NCBI GenBank assembly: GCA_026018925.1 | Contig: JAKSZU010000016.1 | Location: 54,270,496-54,334,495 of the forward strand | Source: Tupaia tana | Lineage: Eukaryota; Chordata; Mammalia; Scandentia; Tupaiidae | Length of the DNA stretch: 64,000 bases | Reading direction: 5' to 3' | Shown: in pieces, positions 55,456-64,000 of the stretch | How positions within the stretch are numbered: position 1 is the first letter of the stretch | Layout of the letters: the number at the start of each line of letters is the position of its first letter | Position numbers and translations under genes: made by a program | Notes under the pieces: model-generated | What the model saw: only the letters and a program-made list of their open reading frames with translations | Databases searched by the model: none | What the model was told of the DNA's origin: nothing

Positions 55456-57099
55456 CTCCCCTCTCCCCTACCCCCCAGTAGTGCTAACTTAATTCAAGTA
55501 CAACAAATTGTGTGGCTAACAGTGTAGGGGAATGGTCAGCTGCTGATCTCAGTGGGCCCATCTGCTCATGCCAAGGCACAGCACTGCGCCCCCTTGTGGC
55601 CTAAAGACCTCTGACAACCAGGTCCACTGCTCCAGCACCGGTGGAACCAGAGTGTTTTTAGGGCTGGTTCCTCCAACAAGAGGCCCATTAAAAGGAAAAA
55701 ACTTGCTGGTCATGTAGGACTCAAAAGAGGCCAATTCCAATTTTATTATGGACTCTATTGATCCACTGGAAGGCTTGCTGGGGGCAGATGGGTCTGTTTT
55801 CAAGGAAGGGCACTCACCTGGCTGGTAGATTGGTGCTAGCTGTTGGTGGAGACCTGAATTCCTCTCCACATGGACTTGTCCACTGGGCGGCTTGAGTGTC
55901 CTCACAACATGGCAGCTGGCTTCCCACAGAACAAGGGACTCAGGAAAGACAGCAGCAGTAGGCAGAAGCTACTCCTCTATAGGCTAGCCTTGAGCCATGC
56001 AGGGTTGTAGCTAAGAACCTTCTACTTCTTAGAAGGGTCACTGAGCCTAGAAATTACAGGGGGCTCCAGATTTTGAAAGGGAAAGTATCAAAATTTGGGA
56101 TACTTTCAATCTACCGCTGTTGTTCTAAAATAGGGCATGTGTCAGGGAGGGATGGGACAAAGCCAGAGGACGGAAGATGGCAGACCATGGACTACTCACA
56201 AGGCTATGTTAGGAGTGTGAGCCAGAGCAAGGGGCAGTCTGAGATACGGTCCAGGACTTAGAATGAACACATGGCACCTGCCTCATCCCTAATATCTAGC
56301 GGGGCCTTCTGGCCTCCACCCCACCCCTGCATTCCCAGCAGTACTCTCTCTGAGTCCTTGGGGTCTCTTGACCTCTACCTTCGGTGGAGAACACATGTCT
56401 TTTCTTCCCACCGGAGAGCAGCTTCAGATCTGCTGTGGCCACACCGTTATAGGCTGGCAGCCTGCATGCTGAAGACACCGCTTTCTCTCCAGCCTCCTGG
56501 CCTTTGCTCCCGTCCTCCTGTCTAGAGGGGTCAGGCTGTACTCAGGGGCAGCAGCAGGTCCTGGCTGCATGCAGGGCCATGGGGAATAGCTCTTGGACTC
56601 ACTCCTTGCTCTCCCCACTTGCACCCCACCTGAGCCCTCTGTGCCCACCCAGCCCTGCTCTTTGCCTCACTTTTCTTCCCTTATCCTCAGCACCTCCTGA
56701 CATTTTCTCATTCCACTTGTCCTCCCATTCTTGGCTCCCGTGGAACTGCCCCCTCTAGGAAGTCTTGCTTGCTTGCAGCTCAGAGGTCCTGCAGCATTCT
56801 GGCTGCCCCTTCCAGAGGCCTGACATCTAAGTGACTGGTGACTTTGCTCGACCAGGGCTCTGACCAAACCTCCCTTCCTAGAATCAGGTGGTTATGTGTG
56901 TGTAAAGAGCCTTAACCTAACCTGGGGCTTTACAAGCCCTGACCTCAGACTGGAGCTGGCCAGCTCTCACGGGACATTTTCCATCTCAGTTAAGCTTCTT
57001 GGAGCTGACAGAGAACCAAGCACTCTTGGAAGAGCCTTGATGTGGTTTATCTCATCAAGTCCTCTGACAACCTGGGCTGCAGGTATGACCACTATCTCC

Positions 57100-57195
57100 T
57101 ACTTTAGATAAAAAACCTAAAGCACAGAGAGGTCAAGCAACTTGCTGAGGGTCACACCGCCATGTGGTGGCAGTGCTGGGATTCCAGGTTCCTAA
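57100..57195 (-). repeat. MIR
   Basis: AAAGCACAGAGAGGTCAAGC, AACTTGCTGAGGGTCACACC and GCTGGGATTCCAGGTTCC form the reversed MIR core. Confidence 0.75.
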
Positions 57196-57734
57196 CCCTC
57201 TTACTAGCCTGTCTTTCTCTAAATTGCAATCCAACGGTGAACTCAACCCAGCGCATTCAGGGAAAGGACGAGGACTCTGCGTGGACCTTTCACAATTCGG
57301 AATGCTCTCCCATAAATGCCTCCCCAGTCTCTACTGCTCACTGCAGCTTATCGACAAGATTTCTCACAGGTAGCAACACGAATGAACTAGTGCAGGCCAA
57401 AATGAGCCAGAGACCTGCAGGCAGCAGATCTGGCCCAGGCAGGCGGGAGAGGGTTTCTGCGAGCACGCGCTGCGTACATACTCACCTATGTGCTTTCTTT
57501 GCCACTCAAAGGAGGTGAACTTTCTAGCATGGAATTTAAAGATAACAGCATTTCACAGGCAAAAAGTAGACACCGTGGCCTCCTGCCACCTCCAAACATT
57601 TTGGGATAAGAATCTTGCTCAGCCTCCTACCCTACTTCATTGCTATGGCCTCTCTGCAACACCCCTGCCAAGTGGCTCCTGGCCACAGGAAGCCTGAACC
57701 AGACTTCTTGGATGCCTGACTGAACAGTTTTCAA

Positions 57735-57970
57735 GACACGTTTTATAGCCATACTTCCTGGGTTCAAGTCCAGGCCCTGCCACTTCTGTGTGCCTTTGGG
57801 CACTCAAGTCCTTCAGTTTTCTCCTTTGTGAAAGGGGGGCAAAACAGCGCCTACTTTAGAGGGCTGCTTAAGGGTTAAACGAGTTAATGGATGGGTGGTG
57901 CTTAGAATACAGGCTGGAATACACAACAGGCATCGTGTTAGCTACCGCTACTATCGCTATTGCTGTCACT
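57735..57970 (+). repeat. MIR
   Basis: GGGTTCAAGTCCAGGCCCTG, GCACTCAAGTCCTTCAGTTT and GGGTTAAACGAGTTAATGG. Confidence 0.75.
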
Positions 57971-58015
57971 ACTGCAAACTTATTACATGCTCTCATTTAA
58001 AACATGTAATGTTTT

Positions 58016-58188
58016 GGGGGCCAGCAGGTGGTGTGATGGTTAAGATGCTGGACTCACACAGGGTCAACTGTGGTTTGAGTCCCATACCTGGCAGCTTGTT
58101 TTCTCACTTCCTCTCTCTCTGGTGAGTGCACATGCCTTATGGCAAATAAATAAATAGATAAATAAAATAACTTAAAAAATACCAAAAA
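58016..58188 (+). repeat. Short-form SINE
   Basis: GGGGGCCAGCAGGTGGTGTG, CTTGTTTTCTCACTTCCTC, TGCCTTATGGCAAATAAATA. Confidence 0.87.
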
Positions 58189-58229
58189 AAAGTTTTTATT
58201 TTACTCATGACAGTGCATTTATTTTATTC

Positions 58230-58415
58230 ATGGTAGCACACTTGCACACACGCATGAGAGAGAACAGCACCCTGGACAGGGTCTCCTCATGCCACAGTCC
58301 CTTCCCCTAGCCTTCCGGTTCCTTAGGATCTTGGGCACATGTGCATACCCCACGTGTTTTCAGGCTAACCAGGGATCGGAACTCATGGTCAGCCACGTGG
58401 CTTCCAGAACTGTAA
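58230..58415 (-). repeat. Older SINE
   Basis: ATGAGAGAGAACAGCACCCT, CCTTAGGATCTTGGGCACAT and CATGGTCAGCCACGTGG. Confidence 0.6.
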
Positions 58416-58431
58416 TTCAGGAAGGTACTCC

Positions 58432-59118
58432 TCACTTAACAAGCAAGTTCCGTTCCTCCATCTAGGTCATTACATGATCGAAAGCGAGGAACATATCTTG
58501 CAGGATGTCGTGGCACTACAGGGTATGCGTTTTTTCAAAATAGCTATCACGTGACACCACACTAAAACAATGCAATTCTATCCTTACAAAAAGCACACAT
58601 TAAGTAAGTGCCAGAAAGTGACAAGTCAGGCTATAGCACAGTAGAGATCCAGCCGGCCAGCAGGTAGCGTGGTAATGAAGGTGCTGGATGCTACACGTCT
58701 GATCCCGCAGTTCAAGTCCTCGACCAAGGGGCTTGAAAAACTTGTGCCCAGAGTGCCAAAATCCCAAAAGAAGAATGGAGGAGATGGGACGGCCATCTCC
58801 CAGGGGGTGATTTCTCATTTTCCTTCTCTGTCTCTCTCTGTTATCTATCTCTCTCTGATGAGTAAACTCACCCTGTGGCAAAAATCTTAAAACAAAAAAC
58901 AAAAAAACGAGTGTAATTGTTCTATGTATTCTGCATGCTACTATGGGTGCACAATAAAATACAAACTTATAAGCAGAATATGTACTCTTGTGTGTTTGTG
59001 AGTGCTTGGTGTAGTGAAGGTTAACCAACTGCGCGAACAAGTCAGAGACTAAGGCAGGTGGTTTCCCACACTGGAGCCCTGATCCCAAGTCCGAGGGGTT
59101 GTTAAACGAGAAGTGGCT
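58432..59118. mobile_element. Possible DNA transposon remnant split by a SINE
   Basis: The left edge ACTCCTCACTTAACAAGC and the right edge GTTAAACGAGAAGTGG (reverse CCACTTCTCGTTTAAC) are loosely inverted. The interior is AT-rich and non-coding. Family not identified. Confidence 0.4.
58651..58907 (+). repeat. Long-form SINE
   Basis: GGCCAGCAGGTAGCGTGGTA, AGAATGGAGGAGATGGGAC, CTCCCAGGGGGTGATTTC, CACCCTGTGGCAAAAATC. Confidence 0.82.
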
Positions 59119-59262
59119 GTACACTGCTCACTGGGCCAACTGCTCCCAGTTTTGCATTAAAGGGCCACAGAGAACGAATTCAAGTTCCAGGACAGCCTTA
59201 CTGCACATGGGTGAGAGCACAGGTCCTTAGTCCGGGCTAGACCTCTCCAGCCCCTCTAACTA

Positions 59263-59332
59263 TTGGGTTGCTGGAAAAATCATGATGTATTTTTCTATGA
59301 AAAGATACATCATGACTTTTCCGATGACCCAC
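59263..59332. mobile_element. 70-bp palindromic mariner-like MITE
   Basis: Two 33-base arms (GGTTGCTGGAAAAATCATGA... and the reverse of ...TCATGACTTTTCCGATGACC) match at about 25 of 33 positions around a 4-base loop. TA lies on both sides (59261-59262, 59333-59334). It resembles MADE1 in design but not in sequence. Confidence 0.72.
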
Positions 59333-60021
59333 TAGTTTCCCGGGCCCTCCCAGCTCTGGCTGGGCTCCAGGTTTGGGTGAGGCCAGACATGGCCCTTACA
59401 AGAAAAAGAACCCAGAAGTAGGTACCGGTTCTGGTGGAGGGGAAGGGAAAACACTGTGACTACCACCTAAATCCACCCAGGGATTCCACAACTGTTTATA
59501 TAGGTCACACAGCACGGAGAACAGGAACCTCTTGGACTCCTCACCTGAGTCGGCTTGCAGGCCTGCCCGAGGCACTTCAGCACTGGGACGGGGAGCCTCC
59601 ATTACTCCAGGGGCACACTTCCAGACATTCATCCACAGACCCTGGGTCCTCTACTTCTACTTCCTGGTGATCAGAAGCCTCCAGGTAGCAGGACATGCTT
59701 TTAGTGGTAAATCCTGATTGGCCATAATGGTCTCCTTCCCTGTGCCAGTGATATGTCAGGGCAAGTTCATGTGATCCACTTCTGACCAATAAGATGAGGA
59801 AGTCTGTAGGTTGGGATGTTGCTAGAACACTCTAGGGCCAAGAGCCCTTTCCCTCACTGGGTTTCCTCCTGATGGGCCATGGTGCCCGAAGCTGCCCTGT
59901 CATTACACAGGGAGCTACACTACTACGCCAAAGATGGCCAGAGAGACCGGAAGACCCGGGCTCTTAACGACATCATTAAGCCTTAAAGTTACCCAACCCT
60001 GGAGCAGCCCAACTCATAACT

Positions 60022-60137
60022 TTTTTTTTTTTTTTTTTAGTTAGTTCTTTAATATATACATATATTTTTTTCCAATTCATTTTCTTCCATACATTCAATC
60101 ACATTATTATTTGTCAGTGGATATTTCAACAGGTGAA
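60022..60137 (-). mobile_element. 5'-truncated retrocopy of unknown source
   Basis: Between perfect 13-bp duplications CCAACTCATAACT (60009-60021, 60138-60150). The - strand ends TATATTAAAGAACTAACT and an A17 tail, with ATTAAA acting as a poly(A) signal. Upstream an open frame of about 28 codons ends at the TAA overlapping that signal. It is neither a SINE nor a recognisable L1 end. Confidence 0.7.
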
Positions 60138-60639
60138 CCAACTCATAACTCTTATCATACTGAGTTCAAACTTCTTCTCAAGGCAGTTAAAGCATGGCTT
60201 TTTGTTATTTGCAGCTCAAAGCATCCTTGCTGACATTCCATGGTTACATTTTATCTTCGTAATATTGAGCCTAAGGGTGGGTCTGAGTCCAGTGTGTACT
60301 GAGGGAAGACTTCCTGGAAGAGGTGAAGCTTAACTGGAATCTAAAAGGCTGAGCAGATGGACAAAGCAGAGTAACATCCCAGGTAGAGGGAACGGAGTTC
60401 TGAAGGCTGGGAACACCGTCGGGTATGGGGGGAGGGGGCCCCTGGAAATTATTTGTGTGGCTAGGAGCCATCCAAGATGAGACTGCAGAGAGAAAGGTGG
60501 GCTGAAGAGGTATACCATCGGGGCAGAGGGGAGGCTCTGTGGATGGCCTTGATTCTGCCCACTCAGGGTCTCGACTTCCAGCTGTATGCCAAAAATAAGT
60601 ACTTAGAGCTAGCATCCTCCTTCCCCATTTTAAACCTAA

Positions 60640-60845
60640 TTTATTATTTCTTCCAAGAGCAAGAGACAGAGAAGACAGCACCAGGGTCCTGGTGCCACAA
60701 TCCATCCCTAGCCAGCCCCCGATCACAGGCACACCCATGCTCAGTGCACTCAGCAGTCTCGAACGAAAAGCATGGAACCCTCACATGTGGGTCAGCCTCG
60801 AAGAGTACCGCACTCTGCCTCCGTGCCACCATCAGGCCCCCTCCA
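60640..60845 (-). repeat. Older SINE (third form)
   Basis: TTTATTATTTCTTCCAAGAG, GGTCCTGGTGCCACAATCC, CAGGCACACCCATGCTCAG and a decayed head. Confidence 0.62.
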
Positions 60846-61099
60846 TCGACCTTCTGACCCTCCCATTCCAGCCACGCCCAGATGCTGTCTTGAATGTCCT
60901 GGGTAGGAGCTTGCTCAGCAGAGCTGGGGCAGGGTCCCTGCCCAGATTCCGCCAGGTGTGATTCTGCCTGCCATGTCTTCCAGCCCTCTGGGCACTCCGA
61001 GAGACTCCGGCAAACACTTGGCTGAAATCTGGGTCACTCTGTGCATGGGTCAGAAATCCATCAGACACACAGTTACTAAATGCCTACAAAGCAGTGTGC

Positions 61100-61215
61100 T
61101 AAACAGCAGAGACAGGGCCTGGTTCAAATCCCAATTCTGTTTCTTCCCAGCTGTGTGACCTTGAGTAAACCAGTTCACGTCTGGAAGCCCAGTGTCTTCA
61201 CATCCTTGTGGTGAA
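61100..61215 (+). repeat. MIR
   Basis: TGGTTCAAATCCCAATTCTG and AGCTGTGTGACCTTGAGTAA. Confidence 0.72.
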
Positions 61216-61247
61216 ATCCATGGTAGCTTTAACCTCACCAGCACCTT

Positions 61248-61276
61248 GGTGGTGGTGGTGGTGGTGGTGGTGGTGG
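61248..61276. repeat. (GGT)n microsatellite
   Basis: Perfect trinucleotide run followed by GGGGA, directly after a MIR. Confidence 0.95.
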
Positions 61277-61461
61277 GGGAATGGATACAATGATGCACAA
61301 AACATTTTCTGACATTAAGTTTATAATCTAGGTGGAGAATACAACAAGCTGTTATGCGCAAGACGTGAGATGTGACAGAAGTGAAGAGGACTAAGCATCT
61401 GAGAGAGGCCTTAATGAAGTGGCACGTTGAGATGGGAGAATATGAGGGACAAGCGTTCTTT

Positions 61462-61652
61462 CTTTTTAAAAATATTTATTTGATTGTATTTATTATTATT
61501 ATTATTTTGAAAATTTGCTATAGAGCACACTCGCTCACCAGAGAGAGAGAGAGAGAGAAAGTGAGAAAGCAAGCCTCCAGGTCTGGGACTTGAACTGTGG
61601 TCGGCCATGTGGGAGTCCAGTGCCTTCACCACTATACACCTGCTGGCCCCAG
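61462..61652 (-). repeat. Short-form SINE with target-site duplication
   Basis: AT-rich tail, TTTGCTATAGAGCACACTCG, GA tract and head end CACCTGCTGGCCCC. ACAAGC(G/A)TTCTT is duplicated. Confidence 0.88.
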
Positions 61653-61839
61653 AACAAGCATTCTTAGAAGAAAAGACTCACAGAGACCAGACAAGAGAGA
61701 AACCAGAAAGGCCAGTGATTCGACTCTGTACTCCCCAACCTGTCAGGATAGTGTGTCCTGCAAACAGAAGGGCTGCACCTAACTGTTGAATGTGGGCAAC
61801 ATTTGCAACCTGCAACAGCAAACTCTTGGAGGCTAAGCA

Positions 61840-61955
61840 GAAAGATGCAAACTCAAATCCCAGTTCTCACTTATCGTGTGACCTTGAGCAAGTCATTCAA
61901 AGAGGGTATAATACTTAATTCACAGAGTTGTCCCATTGTTGTATAAGCTGGGGTA
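61840..61955 (+). repeat. MIR
   Basis: CTCAAATCCCAGTTCTCACT and GTGACCTTGAGCAAGTCATT. Confidence 0.75.
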
Positions 61956-62007
61956 TACAGGCTGGGCGACCAGAGTCCCATTTTCTACCTGGCTAATTCT
62001 TACTTTA

Positions 62008-62288
62008 TTTTATTATGTGTTATTTATTATAATTATTTTTTAGAGAGTTTTTTTTATATAGGGTGCAAACGCTCGCCAGAGAGACACGGAGAGAGAGATA
62101 GAAAGTGAGGAATTAACCCCCAGGGAGATAGCCACATCGCAATCCCTTCTCCTCCATTCTCCTCTAAAGATTTTGGGCATGCATGCACATGCGCCCGGCA
62201 TGAGTTTAAGCCACCGGATCTGGGACTCAAACCATGGTCGATTACGTGGGAGTCCAGCGATGTAACCATTATGCTATCTGCTGGTCCC
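62008..62288 (-). repeat. Long-form SINE with target-site duplication
   Basis: CTAATTCT(T/C)ACTTTA on both sides. It reads TTTTTTATATAGGGTGCAAA to ATCTGCTGGTCCC. Confidence 0.88.
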
Positions 62289-62289
62289 C

Positions 62290-62420
62290 TAATTCTCACT
62301 TTAAAGCCCTGAGATCCAGTGCCACCTCCTGCAAGGAGTCTCCCAAGCATTCCTCCAGCCCCTTCCCTACCCAGACCCCCCTTTCCTTGACTCCACCCTG
62401 CTGGAGTGGGATCATCTCTT
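62290..62420 (+). repeat. L2-like fragment
   Basis: CAGTGCCACCTCCTGCAAGG and AGTCTCCCAAGCATTCC resemble an L2 3' end. Confidence 0.45.
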
Positions 62421-64000
62421 TCCTTCTCTCTCTCCAGGCTCTGGGCTTTGCACAGGGAGGAGCAGGGCATCCCTTGGACCCTTGCACTCTCAGAGAGTGA
62501 GTGTCTTCTAAGGCCATTACCCTTCCCACACCTCCACATCAGGTAGAGAGGGAGGAAGTGAGTAAGTTTGCTGGGGGTGGAAGGAATGGCTTTGCAAGGT
62601 TTCAGGGTGATATCATTAGATCTGGAGGGTTGACTAGGAAGTTCCTGGGGGGTGATTATCCCGGGCAGAGAAGATGTGCAGGTACAAAGGCACAGAGGTG
62701 TGAAGAGCACACACAGTCAACGGTGGGTCATTACAGTATTTGCCCAGGAATGTCTAAAGACAGGACTCAGGATCCAGATCCCAAAAGGTCTCAAATGACA
62801 TGCCAAGGGTTCGCCCCTACACAGAGTAGAAGCTGAACCAGGCAGGTGGGCCAGGGAATGCTGTACTAGCTTGGACTAAATTTCGGTTTGGGTGGTGGGG
62901 GCGGGGCAGGGTTATGGGCCACCACCTGGGGGCAGGAACTGCAGGAAGAACAGGGAAGATGGGACGTTCTGCCTGGCTGGCTCATTGTGGAAAATACCCT
63001 AGTCACACATTCATACCCACTACCCCGTTTACTTGCTAAAAGCCTATTCCCACAATCACACCACGCTGCACACACAGCAGCTGTGTGGAAACTTGTGGGC
63101 CAAGTGATGATGTCTCCATTTTACAGACGAACAAAGTGACAGCCACAGGAGAGAAACCTTGCCTTGGCCACCAAGACAAAGATGGGGTCTGGGCACAACC
63201 TGAAGCCACTGTCTGGGCTCAGAACGCTTGAGGCAGGAGGTCTTTGGGCATTTGGACAACTGTGCTCAGCACCTTCTGGAGCCAGACCTTGGAAGACAGG
63301 GAGATGACCTTTGACCTCTGAGTCATCTTGAGACTGGACTGGTCACTTGGGCCTCAAACAGGCTGGCCCTTATGGGAGAGGGCAAAGGGATCCACCGAGG
63401 GGTAGGTTTTCCTGTGTTCAGACAGGTCAGCAGGGGCTTATCTCCAGGGCCATGCCTATTGGTGAGGCCTCCAAACTGGACCCTGGAGAGGGCGCTGGAA
63501 GAGGGCCAGGCCCCCTGCAAGGGAAAAGGGGCAGAGGGAGCCTGCCCTTGCTGCCTTTCTAAGAAGCCCCCCAAATGCCCCCTCCTCCCAGCACCCAGGC
63601 CCTGAGTACAGCCGCAGCCTGAGTCATCATCCCATTTGAATGGTAGCGGAGAATCAGCCAGGGGGCTGTCCAGGGCCGAGGGCCAAGGGTTGGAAAAACA
63701 AGGCTGTTCTATTACCTCCAGCCTTAGAACCTTAAGACTGGGTAGGAGAAGGGGGAAAGAGGGCAGGTAGATGCAGGACTGGAAGGTGCCAACTGCCAGA
63801 GGGGGCTTTGTGTGCTGGGGCGGTGGGGGGAGGACTCGGCTCAGAATCCGAGCTAGCTGTTAGCTTTTGTTTTCAAATGACCTGTTTAATAATTACCTTT
63901 AGCAATCAGAGGAGCAAGGGCTCAGGGAAGGCAGGGATTTCAAACCTCCAGACCCAGGCCGAGCAGCCAAAGAAGAAAGTAAACAAGATGCCCCGGGCAG

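Larger units (their letters stand above)
30316..64000 (-). other. CASTOR2 intron 1 (partial)
   Basis: At least 33.7 kb, since exon 1 (expected N-terminus MELHILEHRL, from memory) was not found. Stretches where I see no feature beyond scattered MIR/L2-like words: 35660-39470, 39715-43810, 44970-46575, 47790-49060, 50205-51275, 55460-57095, 59340-60000, 62420-64000. No CpG-island-like block suggests a promoter within the window. Confidence 0.7.

Noticed and set aside
30316-64000. CASTOR2 exon 1
   Set aside because: No - strand sequence encoding the expected N-terminus and ending in a phase-2 donor was found, and no CpG-island-like promoter is present.
1-64000. Intact retroviral or transposase genes, or a bacterial-type system
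   Set aside because: No gag/pol, envelope, transposase, LTR pair or operon-like coding block was recognised. Long ORFs are repeat-derived or antisense.

Overview
The window is nuclear DNA of a placental mammal. It holds two human-type genes in a tail-to-tail arrangement. On the + strand the last coding exon and 3' UTR of RCC1L (WBSCR16) occupy about 275-1290. On the - strand exons 2-9 of CASTOR2 (GATSL2) lie between 30315 and 13947, followed by a probable 5.3 kb 3' UTR that ends near 8650. This gene pair, in this orientation, matches the Williams-Beuren syntenic block (human 7q11.23), from general knowledge. All eight CASTOR2 exons have consensus splice sites and compatible phases. They sum to 877 coding bases, which leaves exactly the 113 bases expected for exon 1 of a 329-residue protein. 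Exon 1 was not found, so it should lie beyond position 64000.

Layout: 1-274 last intron of RCC1L; 275-352 its final codons; 353 to about 1290 its 3' UTR; about 1290-8645 intergenic DNA, SINE-rich to 6816 and then low in repeats; 8645-13946 the inferred CASTOR2 3' UTR, which I read as free of SINEs; 13947-14183 exons 9 and 8 split by a 76-bp intron; 14184-18710 intron 7; 18711-20994 exons 7 to 3; 20995-30244 intron 2; 30245-30315 exon 2; 30316-64000 part of intron 1 (at least 33.7 kb), made of SINEs, old L1, L2 and MIR fragments and small DNA transposons.

Most of the repeats are tRNA-derived SINEs in three related forms. The long form has a tRNA-like head with A and B boxes, a body of about 100 bases carrying a CCCCCC/GGGGGG inverted repeat, and a 3' end reading CCTATAGCAAAAACCTCTCC plus an A tail. 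The short form has the tRNA-like head, a CT-rich stretch and GGTCAAATAAATAAA. The third form is older and ends CATGGAAGAAATAAATAAAC. Many copies keep clear target-site duplications and several are nested. There are no Alu, B1/B2/ID, carnivore, perissodactyl or AfroSINE copies. My best but unverified guess for the lineage is Dermoptera (colugo).

The two genes are neighbours without a shared pathway. RCC1L is a mitochondrial RCC1-repeat protein. CASTOR2 is a cytosolic ACT-domain protein that binds GATOR2 and restrains mTORC1. No bacterial system, CRISPR array, intact retroviral gene or intact transposase was found. The items most worth a second look are a SINE inserted right beside the exon-2 branch point, an 85-bp segment duplicated into an L1 fragment, palindromic mariner-like MITEs, an unidentified retrocopy at 60022-60137 and a truncated 7SL RNA pseudogene.
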